From contig NC_037596.1 of NCBI RefSeq assembly GCF_003073045.1, forward strand, positions 9,631,553 to 9,695,552: 64,000 bases of DNA. The letters are read 5' to 3'. Positions 50,131 through 61,844 of the stretch are shown piece after piece. Each line of letters opens with the position of its first letter. Position 1 is the stretch's first letter. Below the pieces are notes generated by a model that was not told the DNA's origin, did not search any database, and saw nothing but the letters and a program-made list of their open reading frames with translations. Both the position numbers and the translations under genes were made by a program. The stretch is from Pomacea canaliculata (lineage: Eukaryota; Mollusca; Gastropoda; Architaenioglossa; Ampullariidae).

Positions 50131-50811
50131 AGAATCAATCTTATCTTGTTTACTGATACTACTAATTGTTTTAATACATTTCAAAAGTTATTAAAGATGT
50201 TATACCAGTGTACACAAGTTGCACAGAAAAAAAAATAGATGTGACAGACCAAGGGAGACAATCCTATGAATAACTGCCTTAGAATGTAATCATTACAGAA
50301 AGCAGTGTGCAGTCAAACTCTCAGAGTTAAAAGAGGTAAAAATTAAAAGACATACAGGTAAACTTCGATGAAAGTGACTTATTTTTTTTTATGAAATCTG
50401 TCTTATTTAGAATTATGATTGGACAGCTTGCTCTAATTATATTCAATGATAAATTAATCAGGAAGAGAACATTCATTTTTACAACATATGTTTGTTTTAA
50501 ATAGAGTTTAACACACAATACACCCTGGGCTCTTTGATGGACTGTAATCCTGTGTAGAAATGTTTGTGCCTATGTATAAACGTTGATACACCTACTGTCA
50601 AATTTAGTAACAATGTATAAGTGGGTCTTCATGCTAGTCTAACGGTGAAGACAGAGACAAGGAGACAGAGAGAGATGTTGAGGTGTAAAAGGAAACCAAA
50701 AAATCAGCTGACTTATATAAAGTTGTCTTTTAAAAGATTTGTGATATTGTAATCATAAACTTTAATTTAAAAAAATGGTGGACCAGTAGACCCAGGTATA
50801 CAGATATTCTG

Positions 50812-52220
50812 ATGTCTCTGTGTCGTCTGTGTTCTACATGTCCAGTACACGACATCCAGAAAAGCACAAAATCTCTCGTTTACTGACATCTTCACAAAAT
50901 CATCAAATAATAGGTCTCCTATTCATCTTCAAATCGCGTGAAATCTCTTATGCCATCTGAGATCTCTCCCGTTGGCATCTGCTGACGTCTTTAGCGATAA
51001 CATTTTATCATCGCTTAACTTCTATTTTGTCGACAACATCAATGACAGGCAGCAACAGCGAGTTAAAGACCGGCACTGACAAACACACTGACAGTACGAG
51101 GGCGGATGAGATAGAGAGAAGCACCCATAAACATATATGACCAAACAGTAAACACATTCCGGTCCATGTCACTGTTTATCCTCTTGTAAGATGTTTGTGA
51201 GCTTCGTTGGTCTCTAAATATTCTTGTCTTCAGAAACTCAATTATTTCTCCTGCAATAAATGTCACAACATATTGTTTCATTTGTTTGTTTCATTAATCT
51301 TTTACGTTTCGACAGACTGAAAGGCTTAATTTACTCCACTAAAACTATTTTACTTTATGAAGCAAGCACAGTAAGATTAAAAAAAAAAACTGGTACTAGT
51401 GCATAGACTAAAATATTTAGGTAAGCTTGGACATTAGGGTGACATTATACAGTCCTTCCTCTTTTTCTCATCCAGAATGTTTTTCGTAAGAGAGACAAAA
51501 AAGAACACACATATACAGAAATCAAAACATCGCACTAGTAAGCAGATTGAATAGATGATATCTACCAGGACAAAAGGACTAGAACACACAGTCTATCCTC
51601 CTCCCTCAACAAACACACAAACACTCACAAACCCCTATGTGTTCTTTCTAATAAGTTGATATTCCCTACAGCAGATATTTTCTAAGGAATTTTATAATAA
51701 TATTGGACAGCTTCTTCCAAATGAATCATTGTATTTATCACTGTTAAAAGCGTTAAACAAAAATGAAAGTGTTAAAATAAAATAGTTTTGCAGGATAATG
51801 TATGTCGCATGTACAAAAACAGATTTTATTTTCCGTCTTTTGGCTAATTTGGCCGTTACATTTAAAGTAGTAACTAAAGCACAATCCTTTCCTAAACTTC
51901 TATTGACTTTTCCCTAAACGCTGACTATATCCTTTTGACATGATGACTTCGTCTTCTGACGTCACCCAGCCAGTTGAACAGTAAAACTAAAATGAAGGGA
52001 GGCAGTCGCGGACGTGTCGATCTCCGCTGTAAACCAACGAATCAATTTGAAGCAACAAATTTTACTGCCTTTTACTCTTCAGAGCAACATCTGCACGTCC
52101 TCTTGTTGGACAGACTTGTTACCTCCCCTTCTTCCCCTGTAAACACAGCCGCCGACCATTGCTGGTTACCTGCCCCTGCAAACTGCTTCTGCATCGCACT
52201 CTCCTTCACGACTACACAGC
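50812..52220. other. Spacer upstream of gene C
   Basis: No gene recognised. A palindromic CRE-type site TGACGTCA lies at 51957-51964. A donor-like CGCTG then GTAAG near 52223 corresponds in position to the 5' untranslated exon donors of genes A, B and D, so the gene C promoter probably lies between about 51.9 and 52.2 kb. Confidence 0.45.
51957..51964. promoter_or_regulatory. Palindromic CRE-type site TGACGTCA
   Basis: A perfect 8-bp ATF/CREB consensus about 260 bp upstream of the putative gene C first-exon donor. Role not tested. Confidence 0.3.
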
Positions 52221-52795
52221 GCTGGTAAGATGTCAAGCTCAGTCTCATATGTTTTACAAAATATTGTACAACCTACTTAGAACAACAATTATGTAAGAAC
52301 GTCTACGATGACAAAATATCAACAAGGAAACGAAAAAACAATATAGACGATGTTATTGCGTATAAATATTAATGTTTTCAACGACTTGTCTAGATGGCTT
52401 GATTTATAATGTTACGATTTTCAGTATAGAATTCTTGATGAAACGCATTCATTGGGTTTTCAGGAAAAGTTTAGTAGTAGATGAATAACATTAAAAAGTG
52501 AAATATTGTTTGGGAAAATATTTTAGGAAAAATCTTTGACCATTATCATCAATCTTTAAAAAAAACACTTTGATCGACTTGCAAGTCCCCCCCCCAAAAA
52601 ATATTTCAAAAAGTCTTTGTCTCTCCCTTGCAATACTATAATGTCTGTATTCAAATATCAATATCGTTTAAGTAAGTTTACTGTGAACGTTTTACTATCG
52701 GAAGTTATTCCACAATTATCGGTTTTCAGAATATTGTGTTTATCGACTAGGTACAGGATCTCGGAGTAAACAACCTCCCACGGATACTTATCAAC

Positions 52796-54706
52796 ATGAT
52801 GTTTGTAATTTCCAGCCTCATTTTGGTTGTATTACTGAAAGACTGCTCAGGTAAGGTTAAGGCTAAACACACTAAAAAGAATTACGCATAAAATAAAAAC
52901 AAATGAAAACAGATGATAATGATAACAAAAGTGATGATAATAATTGTAACGATGGAGATGATATATAAAATTTAATAATACATATATCATAATAATGATA
53001 TAATAAATGTATAGAATACAAAACTTAACAAGTGTTTATCACATTAAATCAACATCGGGAGTGATCATAAAGGTAGTTCGTGGTCATTATAATGATGACA
53101 AAAAGAAGACATTAGTACAGAAGGGAACAGAAGAAATAGAGGACTAAAAAAAATTAATATATTCTAAAGGGGTGCGTGGTGATCGATTCGAAGAAGCAGC
53201 CTAGATCGGATAAAATTGTGTGAATCCGGCAAATGAATTTAAATAGTTGTGCACACTATCTAATCATCAACAAATATTTTAATGAAGCAACATATTCACA
53301 GGTCAGGTAATCGAAGGATGCGGGCTAGACAATCCCATGGATGTGGATATAAGCAGAAATATTTTCAAATGCCATCTCCAGATGCCAAACCAATGTGTGT
53401 CCTGGCACTTTCAGAAAGCAGCGAGCAGACAGTTGATTTCTGTGTCTTGTTTTCCCAGCATCAACCAGTTCACCACATACCTAGAAAATGCCGACGCACG
53501 CCGATACAACGACACTTCCAGCGTGCTTGAAGTCTTCTCAACAGATATGTCTGACTTTCTGAGCATTACTTGTAGAATATTCGACAATATAGATACCTAC
53601 CGGTCCATGTACATGAACGAGTACACTTGCAGCTTAACCAAGAGAGGTAAGTAGAAACAGTATCGCTCCTTATTTTTTCCATCGAGACTTTGTAACTCTT
53701 GTGATGGAAGCCCCATGGCTTGGTGTGTAGTGAACATGAGCTTAGACGTATAGGTCGGACACATAGTCATACAGATGTGCCGATCTATCTATTTGTTTGT
53801 GTGTGTGCGCGCGTGTTCATCTCTACATACGCATCTATTTTTTCTATATTCGTCATATTTTGTATTTGCACGTCGATTTTGAAAGTAAAGATGTGATCCC
53901 CATTCCATTAATTTTCAGATTCGCCAACCTTCTCGTGCAGTTTGCAAAGACAAGCGGACAATTCCTTGTCAGTAGTTTGTTCCATTCTAAACATTTACAT
54001 ACGAAGCCGAGCAGGCCCGTTCTTACCCCCCGCGGGGCCCGAGGCATCGGGTATGTGCGGGGCCCTTGAGATCACGATCGCCACGGTTGTTATTTAATGA
54101 AATGTGCGGGGCCCTAGGCAGATGCCTCGTCTGCCTGCCCCTAAGCACGGCCCTGAAGCCGAGACTACAGTTGCGAATTGACTGCGAGGTTTCAAGTGCG
54201 TGGCTTTCAAATTTAACATGATAAAAAGCTTGTTTTATGTGATCAGTCAATATACAATACAACCTGAAAACTGTTAAGCAGCACACAGCTTCGAAGAACA
54301 TGTAAAATCAATCCTGTGTTAATAGACTTTTTTGACTTACAGTGTATCTTTTGAGCTGCCATTGTAATATATTGGATTTCTCTACTTTTTAAACAAATAC
54401 AAAATGCTGCGTGATTTTTTTGAAAAAAATTATTAAGTTATTGTAAAGTTGTTATAATAATATTTGTTAATTATATATTCAATTAATGTTAGTATGTAAA
54501 ATAAAACGATAAGTGGGAATGTTGTCCTGTTCTAGGATGATACAACCGAGGTTTTGAGCAACCCTACCTTCATAAGAACAGAACCAGGAGGAGCCACCGA
54601 CGGGGGTAGTTGTATGGCCCATAATTTACCGAATCCAGACAACATACAAAATGTGGAAGCTACTCTTCTTCCTGATAACATAAGAGCCATCGCCATTCTC
54701 GAGTAA
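52796..54706 (+). pseudogene. Gene C: family member interrupted in exon 3 by a hAT MITE
   Basis: Exons 52796-52850 (signal peptide MMFVISSLILVVLLKDCSG), 53302-53646 (345 nt), 53919-54195 and 54536-54706 follow the plan of A and D, with six cysteines in exon 2 and LLPDNIRAI near the C terminus. Exon 3 is split by 152 nt (144-bp element plus 8-bp target duplication at 54156-54163). Reading through adds about 28 foreign residues and meets TAA at 54095. The insertion is not a multiple of three. Skipping exon 3 would join phase 1 to phase 0, so the conserved exon 4 would be out of frame either way. A truncated secreted protein with module 1 could still be made. Exon 2 and exon 4 frames are otherwise intact, suggesting recent loss. 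AATAAA follows at 54786. Confidence 0.75.
54012..54155. mobile_element. hAT-type MITE, 144 bp, in exon 3 of gene C
   Basis: The ends are CAGGCCCG and CGGCCCTG (near-perfect inverted repeats). An exact 8-bp target duplication, AAGCCGAG, lies at 54004-54011 and 54156-54163. The undisrupted site is seen in genes A and B as TAAGCCGAGACTAC. An 8-bp duplication and CAGGG-type ends are typical of hAT elements. The GC-rich body contrasts with its host exon. Confidence 0.92.
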
Positions 54707-54785
54707 AGTTGCTGTACAAACCTTTACTGACACCTTCCCTAGTCGGCCATCTGTTATTACTGGAGATGTAATATTAAACAGATTC

Positions 54786-54791
54786 AATAAA
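54786..54791 (+). terminator. AATAAA poly(A) signal, gene C
   Basis: The hexamer lies 80 nt after the gene C stop codon, in GATTCAATAAACTAA. Confidence 0.5.
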
Positions 54792-55986
54792 CTAAAAAAA
54801 CTTTACAAAGATGGATCGTCAATGTCTAAGGCATGGATGTTTTCACGAAGCTAAAGAAGACAGGTCAGAAATGCTTAAAATTACAGTTTATGGTATATTA
54901 AATGTTTATTTAAGTTCACAACAAATAAACCGTCTTTTCCTACCTGGATGCTCACTTAAACTGTGCGACTTGAATAAAGAATTATTAAGCAGCGTTCTTA
55001 AAAGATAAAATAACTGCTAGTGAAACATCTCTGAAGAAGAACAAAGGAAAGCAAAAAAAAAAATAAAAATAAATAAATAAATAAAAAAAAAGCAACGAGG
55101 AAGATAGAAAGACTGGTGAATACTACATGAACCATAACGAACACATGGACACATCGACAGGACCGACACCATAAAAAGGAACACTTCAAATAACGAATGT
55201 CTGACTTGGCTGCACAGTTTGACAATAACAATCACAATCACAATCACAATCACAATCACAATCACAATTACAATAGCAATGGCAATAACAACAACTACAA
55301 TCCTCTGCTTCGTCACAGCGACTTGTACCAGGACTTCTAAGTGTTGAGGCGTGTGGCAACTTCTTCATTGAGTCAAAGATAAAATGATACATTAAGGCAA
55401 AGCCGCATTTACTGATGCCCATCCGGATTTCAAAAATGGAAGAAAATACAAAAAAAAAAAAAAACCAATACGATTACAATTACAATAATTATGGTAATGA
55501 GTGTAGGAAACTATATACAAAAATTATATGACCATAAGAAGCACTACAGGTTCGTTGCATATAGTAATGGTGCTACACAAAATTTTCAAATGTACAGACA
55601 ATAAATATGGGAAATATCAACCTAACCCTCCTATATCCTTGAAAGAATACAGATAAACACAAATGTATAAAGTATAATAAGCACAGCAAGGTATTTTTTT
55701 TCATCTCCCAGAAAAAGCTCATAATCAAACATCAGTTATTCATTTATCTACAATGTATGAATGAGGATATTTTCACATCAATGATGCAGTCGACTAGTTG
55801 GTTCACTAGGCTTTGAACATCGTTTTCGCTTTTTAAAATCTACTTTTAGAATATAATTTTTTTAATTTAGTTTTAAAATGTACATATTCTTATCTTGTGT
55901 TAATTAATGTGCAGCAACCTCGTCATTCTTTACGAAGTTCTGTGGCTCTAGTATATAAATATAGATATATCTATAAAACCATAACC
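54792..55986. other. Spacer after gene C
   Basis: No gene recognised. It contains A-rich low complexity around 55050-55092 and the hexamer repeat at 55226-55270. Confidence 0.5.
55226..55270 (+). repeat. (CACAAT)n hexanucleotide repeat
   Basis: About seven CACAAT units. On the minus strand one frame reads alternating Cys-Asp and another Ile-Val; both are artefacts of the repeat. Confidence 0.9.
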
Positions 55987-56419
55987 CAGTGATGCCCAAC
56001 CTTTTTCGGCCTGCGGGCCATATCCATTTCGGACAGCCGTGTCGCGGGCCACTTAACCGCAAAAATACAAAAAGACAAAAAAAATAGATCAGATACCATT
56101 TTTTATTAGAAACAAGTTGTACTTACCATTAATTATGTAGTAATTAGTGGGATATTTGAAGTTGTTTTTCCGAAACCAACTTCTGAATGTCCGACCTCAT
56201 CATAGAGACACCAAGTCGGAGCACTGAATCGAAATGTTCGATTGAGAAAAGCCCCTACGTGGGGATAAATACTTCTTCTTCCCTTTTTTCGTTTGTTTTC
56301 GGTTTATTATTATTATTACTAACATGCCGATTTCCTGCACTGTGGGTAGAAGTTTCGCGGGCCGGATGGCGCCGCGTCGCGGGCCGGATATGGCCCGCGG
56401 GCCGTAGGTTGGGTCTCTG
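55987..56419. mobile_element. hAT-type non-autonomous element, 433 bp
   Basis: The left end CAGTGATGCCCAACCT and right end (reverse complement CAGAGACCCAACCT) continue as matching GGCC-GCGGGCCATATCC stretches. The flanking 8 bp are CCATAACC (55979-55986) and CCATAAGC (56420-56427), seven of eight matching. No transposase frame is present. Confidence 0.88.
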
Positions 56420-57016
56420 CCATAAGCCATCTCATTTTGTTGTTATTTAATGTGAAGTACAGTTTTTTTTTTCTTCATTTGATCCATGCTTTGGTTTTCA
56501 ATGGTTTTTCCCGTTAAATCTAAAAGTTATTAAAATTTATCACAGAATGCTGCTGTTTAATGTTCGAACATTATCTTTCGTTCGTTCTGATAGAAACCAC
56601 ACACGGTGACCACCATTTGACCCCTGCAGTAATTTTCTAACTCTAGCAGTATATATCATTGATGAACAAATGATATGACAAAAGACAAATTCATCGACTC
56701 ACTGATTTCAAGACACGCACAGTCACACTGCATCTGATGTTATTGAACAGTGCTATGAAGGGATTGAAATCATGCACACAACAGACAGCGTTCAATCTAT
56801 GAAAATTCTATCAAAGGAAAGTAAAGATGATGCAATGACACAAAATAAACGACAGCTGCCTGCTATTAAAATTCCCACGTCCGAATATGAAGTCAGTATA
56901 GTCAGATGGTGGAACGAAAATAAATACCAGTGCAGTCACTAAAACATATGTTGAAGGTAAAGCGACGTTTGTAAAACCAGCCTCCTTCTCCACTCGCTTT
57001 CTCGTTTCTAGAATGA

Positions 57017-57022
<6 letters not shown>

Positions 57023-57064
<42 letters not shown>
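57023..57064 (+). repeat. (CA)n microsatellite
   Basis: About 20 CA units. The counterpart at about 61712-61734 is much shorter and interrupted, so the repeat length changed after duplication. Confidence 0.92.
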
Positions 57065-57066
<2 letters not shown>

Positions 57067-57159
57067 GACAGAGAAAATTACGAGTATGCAATCACACAAA
57101 CGCATGCACAATGGCACAGACACATAACAATACAGCTAGAACATGTACGTATGTAAGGA

Positions 57160-57360
57160 GAAGAATGCCAGCTGTCTCTGCCTCATTGTGGACTGATCTC
57201 CTCCACGTCTGTCTCCTCCATCCAGGCTCCAATTGTACAGTTAGTATGTTTGCAGTTTCTGTAGCATGTTATTTTTTTTTTACAGGGTGTGGTCGTAGTA
57301 AGCCCCACGCCCAACCCTCCTCCTTCATCTGGGCTTGGGACCGGCAGGTGACCCGAGTGG
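57160..57360 (-). mobile_element. Collapsed LINE remnant upstream of gene D
   Basis: Short pieces match the longer minus-strand LINE at 61845-62660: the 57165-57215 part (CTGATCTCCTCCACGTCTG) and the 57285-57360 part (CCCCACGCCCAACCCTCCTC). The middle, present in the downstream unit, is missing here. Confidence 0.65.
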
Positions 57361-58019
57361 TTTCCAGTTTTGATATGTAGTACATGTTTTTATTTCATGG
57401 GATTCATCCTCTGGTTTTTAAAGTGACCAAGGTTCCACGTTTAATATAAAACTTAGTAAAATTTATCACAGACTGCGGCTGTTTATCGTTCAAGCATAAT
57501 CTTTCGCTCGTCTTGATGGAAACCACACACGATGCCTCCCATTTAACCCCTTCATGGAATCATAAGAAGGACAACGATTTTTGTTTAGATAACGGGACAC
57601 AATTAACTGAATGTCCGAGTATAGAAAAATCTGTGATTGTGGAACTGACTGTATGACAAAAGACAGCGCTCATGCTATGAAATTTATATGAAATCGAAGT
57701 AAAGAAAATGCAAAGAAGCACAAATAATAAAAGCGTTGTCATTCGTTCGTCTTGATAGAAACCACATATGGTGACCGCCATTTAACCCTAGTATCCTGCC
57801 ATAAGATTTAATACTCTTCGGGTTTTTTTTCAACAAGACGATATCCAACCACAGTAATTTGAAGACAATAAAAATAAAGAAGGCAATAAACCATCCACGC
57901 TTTACATTTTTGCAGTAGGTTTAGTAATAATATTTTTTTATTTTTTGAATCATTTAACATTTTGACTTATCTTTGGCCACCACCCAGTCATTTTAAATTT
58001 AAAAACCAGAATTCAAGGA

Positions 58020-58092
58020 GTCAATCGTGAAAGGTCCCAAAGCAAATCTTGATAAAAGATGAATTTTTTAACTGCTGTCATTCACGATTGAC
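58020..58092. repeat. 12-bp perfect inverted repeat in gene D upstream region
   Basis: GTCAATCGTGAA (58020-58031) and TTCACGATTGAC (58081-58092) are exact reverse complements about 50 bp apart. In the downstream unit the second arm has one mismatch. It directly abuts an octamer-type ATTTGCAT (58093-58100). Confidence 0.7.
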
Positions 58093-58147
58093 ATTTGCAT
58101 ATTGTCTTCTTGGACACCTATGTGGGCGTCCACATCAAATGCAGCCA

Positions 58148-58224
58148 CCAATCAGTGAGTCACCTGTCCCTATAAATAAGGTGTGATGTAATATCACAAT
58201 CACCCTGGTGACTACACTGAGGTG
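58148..58224 (+). promoter_or_regulatory. Core promoter and 5' untranslated exon of gene D
   Basis: CCAAT (58148-58152), an AP-1-type TGAGTCA (58156-58162) and TATAAATA (58171-58178) are followed by a start region near 58200. A short leader exon ends at GAGGTG with a GTAAGTG donor (58225). The likely acceptor is TTGCCATCAG at 58524-58533, 64 nt before the ATG. The whole block is duplicated at 63452-63531, which supports function or at least recent shared origin. Confidence 0.6.
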
Positions 58225-58596
58225 GTAAGTGTGGAGGTAACGTGTGTCTGAGTGTTCCTTTGGTATGGTCATGTGACATGCTACACAATTTTATGATGTT
58301 TGTCTTAGTCGTTGTGCTAGCGAGGGAACATTGTATTTTTCATGTATTCGAAGCAAATGTAATGAAAGTAACATAAATTAAACGTTTGAACAGAACGGTA
58401 TAAATAGAAAATAATGGATTTTTTTATGTCCATATCTCTGTGATTCTTTTTAGGACGAAGTGAATGAAGCAGATGGTAACTATACAGAGATTCTCATTTT
58501 TCCAGCCTCTTGTGTTTATTTGCTTGCCATCAGCTCGGATCTCGGGTTAACAACCTTCCAGTTTCATCAAACACAGGATTGTTAATCAACAACACG

Positions 58597-60744
58597 ATGG
58601 CCGTAATCACCATCCTTACTTTGCTTGTAATACTCAAGCACTGCTCAGGTAAAATGTTATTCAGCAGAACAAATAGAAAATAAAATAAACAAATAACACA
58701 TTAATAGTAGTTATAATAATATAATGATGACAAATAGGTGATAATACCGATTGAAATTACAAAAGGAAAGACAAGAGTAAAAAACGGAGGAAAAGAAATA
58801 AGGACAAGTAGGTTGTTGACCCTTTAGTCGCTTAAGACCAGTAAAGTTGTGTAAATTAAGCATTTTATTAAGAATTGTTGTTGGTACTTAAACCATAAGA
58901 TTGTTTTAAAACAAATGAATGCATTTACAGGTCATGCTATCGAAGGATGCAATCCTGCTGAACGTACCGATGTGCCACGGTATGAAATGAATTACAGATT
59001 CAAATGTGTGGACATCCAACCTAACAACCACGTGTCCTGGTTGATCACAAAAGTGGATCCCACCAGTAGCAATCAGAACCAAATGACCAATGTTGAAGTC
59101 TGTTATTTCAACGAGAACGTGTGCCAATCCTTTAATGAGTTTACAAGTGCAGTTAAAAGTAACGGCGACAGTATACTTACTTACAACCCCAGCCAATTAG
59201 ACGACACCGTCAGCGTCACGTGTAGAGTCTTTGACAACATGTTAACGCGCGCAACCTCCTACATGAACGACTACACCTGTAATATCACCTTGATAAGTAA
59301 TTACATAATTCTTTGCTTTTTCTAACTGAAGGTTTTTAAGCTCTTATGATGGAGGTTCCAAGGCTTTCAGTTTAATGAGCTTCAGTAGGAAGGACAATGC
59401 TACTTGATTATATTATGTTGGAAAAGAAAAAAATGAGAGCGAAAATGAAGGTGGTACATGTTTTCATTTGTGTTCAATACCTTTTCTCTCCTTTCCTACA
59501 CTTGATGTAAACCTCCCTCGTCCCTAGATACTTGTATTTTCACTCTGAATTCTGCAAGAGTCATTATCACAACACCGCCTTGACTTTCCAAGCTTATCAA
59601 AAGAGAAAGGTACAATTCCTAGCAGGATACCATACTAAGACAGATAATTATAAGTGTGTCGCACCTTGCAATTTGAGTAAAAATGGGGAGCAGTGGAACA
59701 AAGAAAAAAGAGAAATCGTATTACATTACAAAAATAATTTTAAAATGTCAAAGAAGCAGCAATGGCATCCGGCTGGCAGTTAGACAGATAAATAGAAGGT
59801 GAAATTCATTATCTCAAAACGAAGAAGAGAAAGCGTAAAAGAAAAAAAAATAAAGAAAAAATGTTACCTGAAAATAAGGCACGAGACGAATTTCTATGTG
59901 GAAACCTAAAGATATCAACATTGATATAAGCTGCTTTACACTTGAGGAACCAATGCTCATGCAATGCTTGAATATGTATTCCGTGTTGATGATATCTAGA
60001 TTTTACATTCATGTGTTTATTCACATCTCTACACAGAAAACATACAACATTAAGAAGATATTGCACTAATCGTTTTCTTTGAGTGTGTGTGTAAAGGAGT
60101 CGCATATTCAAATAATTTTCGTTTTATGTGGTATTTATCTATTATATCTTTACCATTAAATGCATTTCTCCCACATTAATTTGAAATAAATATTTCCAGA
60201 TTCTCCAACACTGGATTGCTCAGTGATATATGCTTCCGACTACTCAACAGGAACAGCATGGTGTACTGTTGGCAATATCCTCGATCCAACAAAAAACTAT
60301 GAATGCAAATTTACTGAGGAGTTGGAGGTACGGGCTTTCTAGAATATTTGATATGGTGAAATGTTGCTTCAGCGGGATAATATCTATCTTTTAGACACAC
60401 ACATGGTTTCAGAAAAATACACTCAAATTAATAGAAATATGTCAGTAGATGATTTTACATTCTACTAATTCTACTGTTTTGCTATTGTAAACGCTGCAAA
60501 AATATTGCCAACTACAACATCAGTATCTGAATCAACGGCATTGTCAAAATATTTTGCATGGTTGTAGAATGGAAGTCCTGGGAGGATGTTTGGGACGCAA
60601 GATGGAACACACAGCTTTGTTATGAAAGCAGGGAACACCGCAGCCGAGTGCTTCTTCACATATAACTACACACTGGGAATAAACGCCTTTGAAGTAAACC
60701 TTCTTCCCGACAACGTCCGGGGCAGAGCGATATTCCACCCCTAA
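58597..60744 (+). CDS. Gene D: secreted two-module Ig-like protein, 240 aa
   Basis: Exons 58597-58648, 58931-59296, 60200-60327 and 60568-60744 total 723 nt with phases 1, 1, 0 and GT-AG borders. Exon 1 is a short signal peptide (MAVITILTLLVILKHCSG). Exon 2 (366 nt) opens GHAIEGC like genes A and B. It keeps the six cysteines (EGC, FKC, EVC, NVC, VTC, YTC) and a tryptophan in VSWLI, and carries an NIT sequon. Exon 3 has YECKFTEELE and exon 4 has FEVNLLPDNVRG, with NGS and NYT sequons, ending in TAA. The exon 2 donor (ATAA then GTAATT at 59297) is weak, and the frame stays open nine codons beyond it. AATAAA at 60932. Most divergent of the four but fully open; binding partner unknown. Confidence 0.82.
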
Positions 60745-60931
60745 AATTCTAACTGAGAAAATAAGAATGTTAACAAACGCATTTTCCCGTTCAATGTTTT
60801 TTTTTTTATTTAAAAGCATCTAATCTTCTCTGTCCAGTTTTATCTGCCAGACTTGAAGTAGTCTGATGAACACAACTTTGAACATCTTTGTAAGAATGTC
60901 AAGATGTTTCGATGTATATGGAATAAGAAAC

Positions 60932-60937
60932 AATAAA
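60932..60937 (+). terminator. AATAAA poly(A) signal, gene D
   Basis: The hexamer lies about 190 nt after the gene D stop codon. Confidence 0.5.
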
Positions 60938-61844
60938 CAAAACGAAGCAGTATATATGTATAGATTGTCAATATGTGAAGAGTGGGTTTTCTGATGAATG
61001 TAAAGAGGACGAATGAGAGTGTCTAAACATTAAAGAAACTACACATGTCCGATATCTAAGTCATCGGTATGTCGCACACTCGCAATCACACAGGCACATC
61101 AGTTATCTATTCAGCCAGAATATATGGTTACATAAAAATTTTATACACGCATATCTGTAAAATACATTTTAAATATTAAATTTCTCTAAATATTCATGTA
61201 TGTCGGAAGCAAGGAATCTTCCTGCGTCTATACAATCAACACAGCAATCATTGAAGCACTGTAGGAAGAACCAGGAATATTAAAGAACAAAGAACTGTAG
61301 ATTCAAATAAATTATATATGTTTGTGTGTGTTACTGCATTAAGCATTCCAAGTTGTATTGAATATTTAAAAGTTAATGAAATTCATCGTCTCACGGATTT
61401 CAAGACACGCACAGTCACACTCATCCGATGATAATGAACAGGGCCATGAAGGGATTGCAATCATGCACACAACAGACAGCATTCCAACTATGAAAATTCT
61501 ATTAAAGGAAAGTAAAGATGATGCAATGACACAAAATAAACGACAGCTGCCTGTTATTAAATTGCCCACGTTTTAATATGAAGTCAGTATAGTCAGATGG
61601 TGGAACGAAAAAAAATACCAGTGCATTCACTAAAACATATGTTGAAGGTAAAGTGAAGTTTGTAATACCAGCCTCCTTCTCCACTCGCTTTCTCGTTTCT
61701 AGAATGATTTTTACACACACACTCACACACAAACAAAGACAGAAAATCACGAGTATTCAATCACACAAACGCATGCACCATGGCACAAACACATAACAAT
61801 ACAGCTAGAACATGTACGTATGTAAGTAAGGAGAAGAATGCCAG

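Larger units (their letters stand above)
43338..50811 (+). repeat. Segmental duplication, downstream copy (holds gene B)
   Basis: A direct tandem copy of 37101-43337. It is about 1.2 kb longer, mainly because a longer LINE fragment remains in intron 2. Its Tigger element sits upstream of gene B rather than in intron 3. The right edge, GATATTCTG at about 50803-50811, is where homology to the upstream copy stops. Confidence 0.92.
56696..61378 (+). repeat. Second tandem duplication, upstream unit (holds gene D)
   Basis: Sequence from AAATTCATCG at about 56697 is repeated from about 61380. Collinear homology is visible over 56697-58415 against 61380-63746, including the CA repeat, the LINE remnants and the whole promoter and first untranslated exon of gene D. 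The unit would be about 4.68 kb if tandem. Homology inside the gene cannot be tested because the window ends. Confidence 0.8.

Noticed and set aside
50003-50194. His- and Asn-rich open frame
   Set aside because: Translation of CAT and CAA microsatellites.
55186-55422. Minus-strand frame with alternating Cys-Asp, and its Ile-Val counterpart
   Set aside because: Translation of the CACAAT hexamer repeat.
57111-57380. Open frame upstream of gene D, and the similar one at 62484-62678
   Set aside because: They lie in antisense LINE-derived repeat shared by the two duplicate units.
59532-59783. 83-residue open frame in intron 2 of gene D
   Set aside because: No domain and no splice borders; AT-rich intron sequence.
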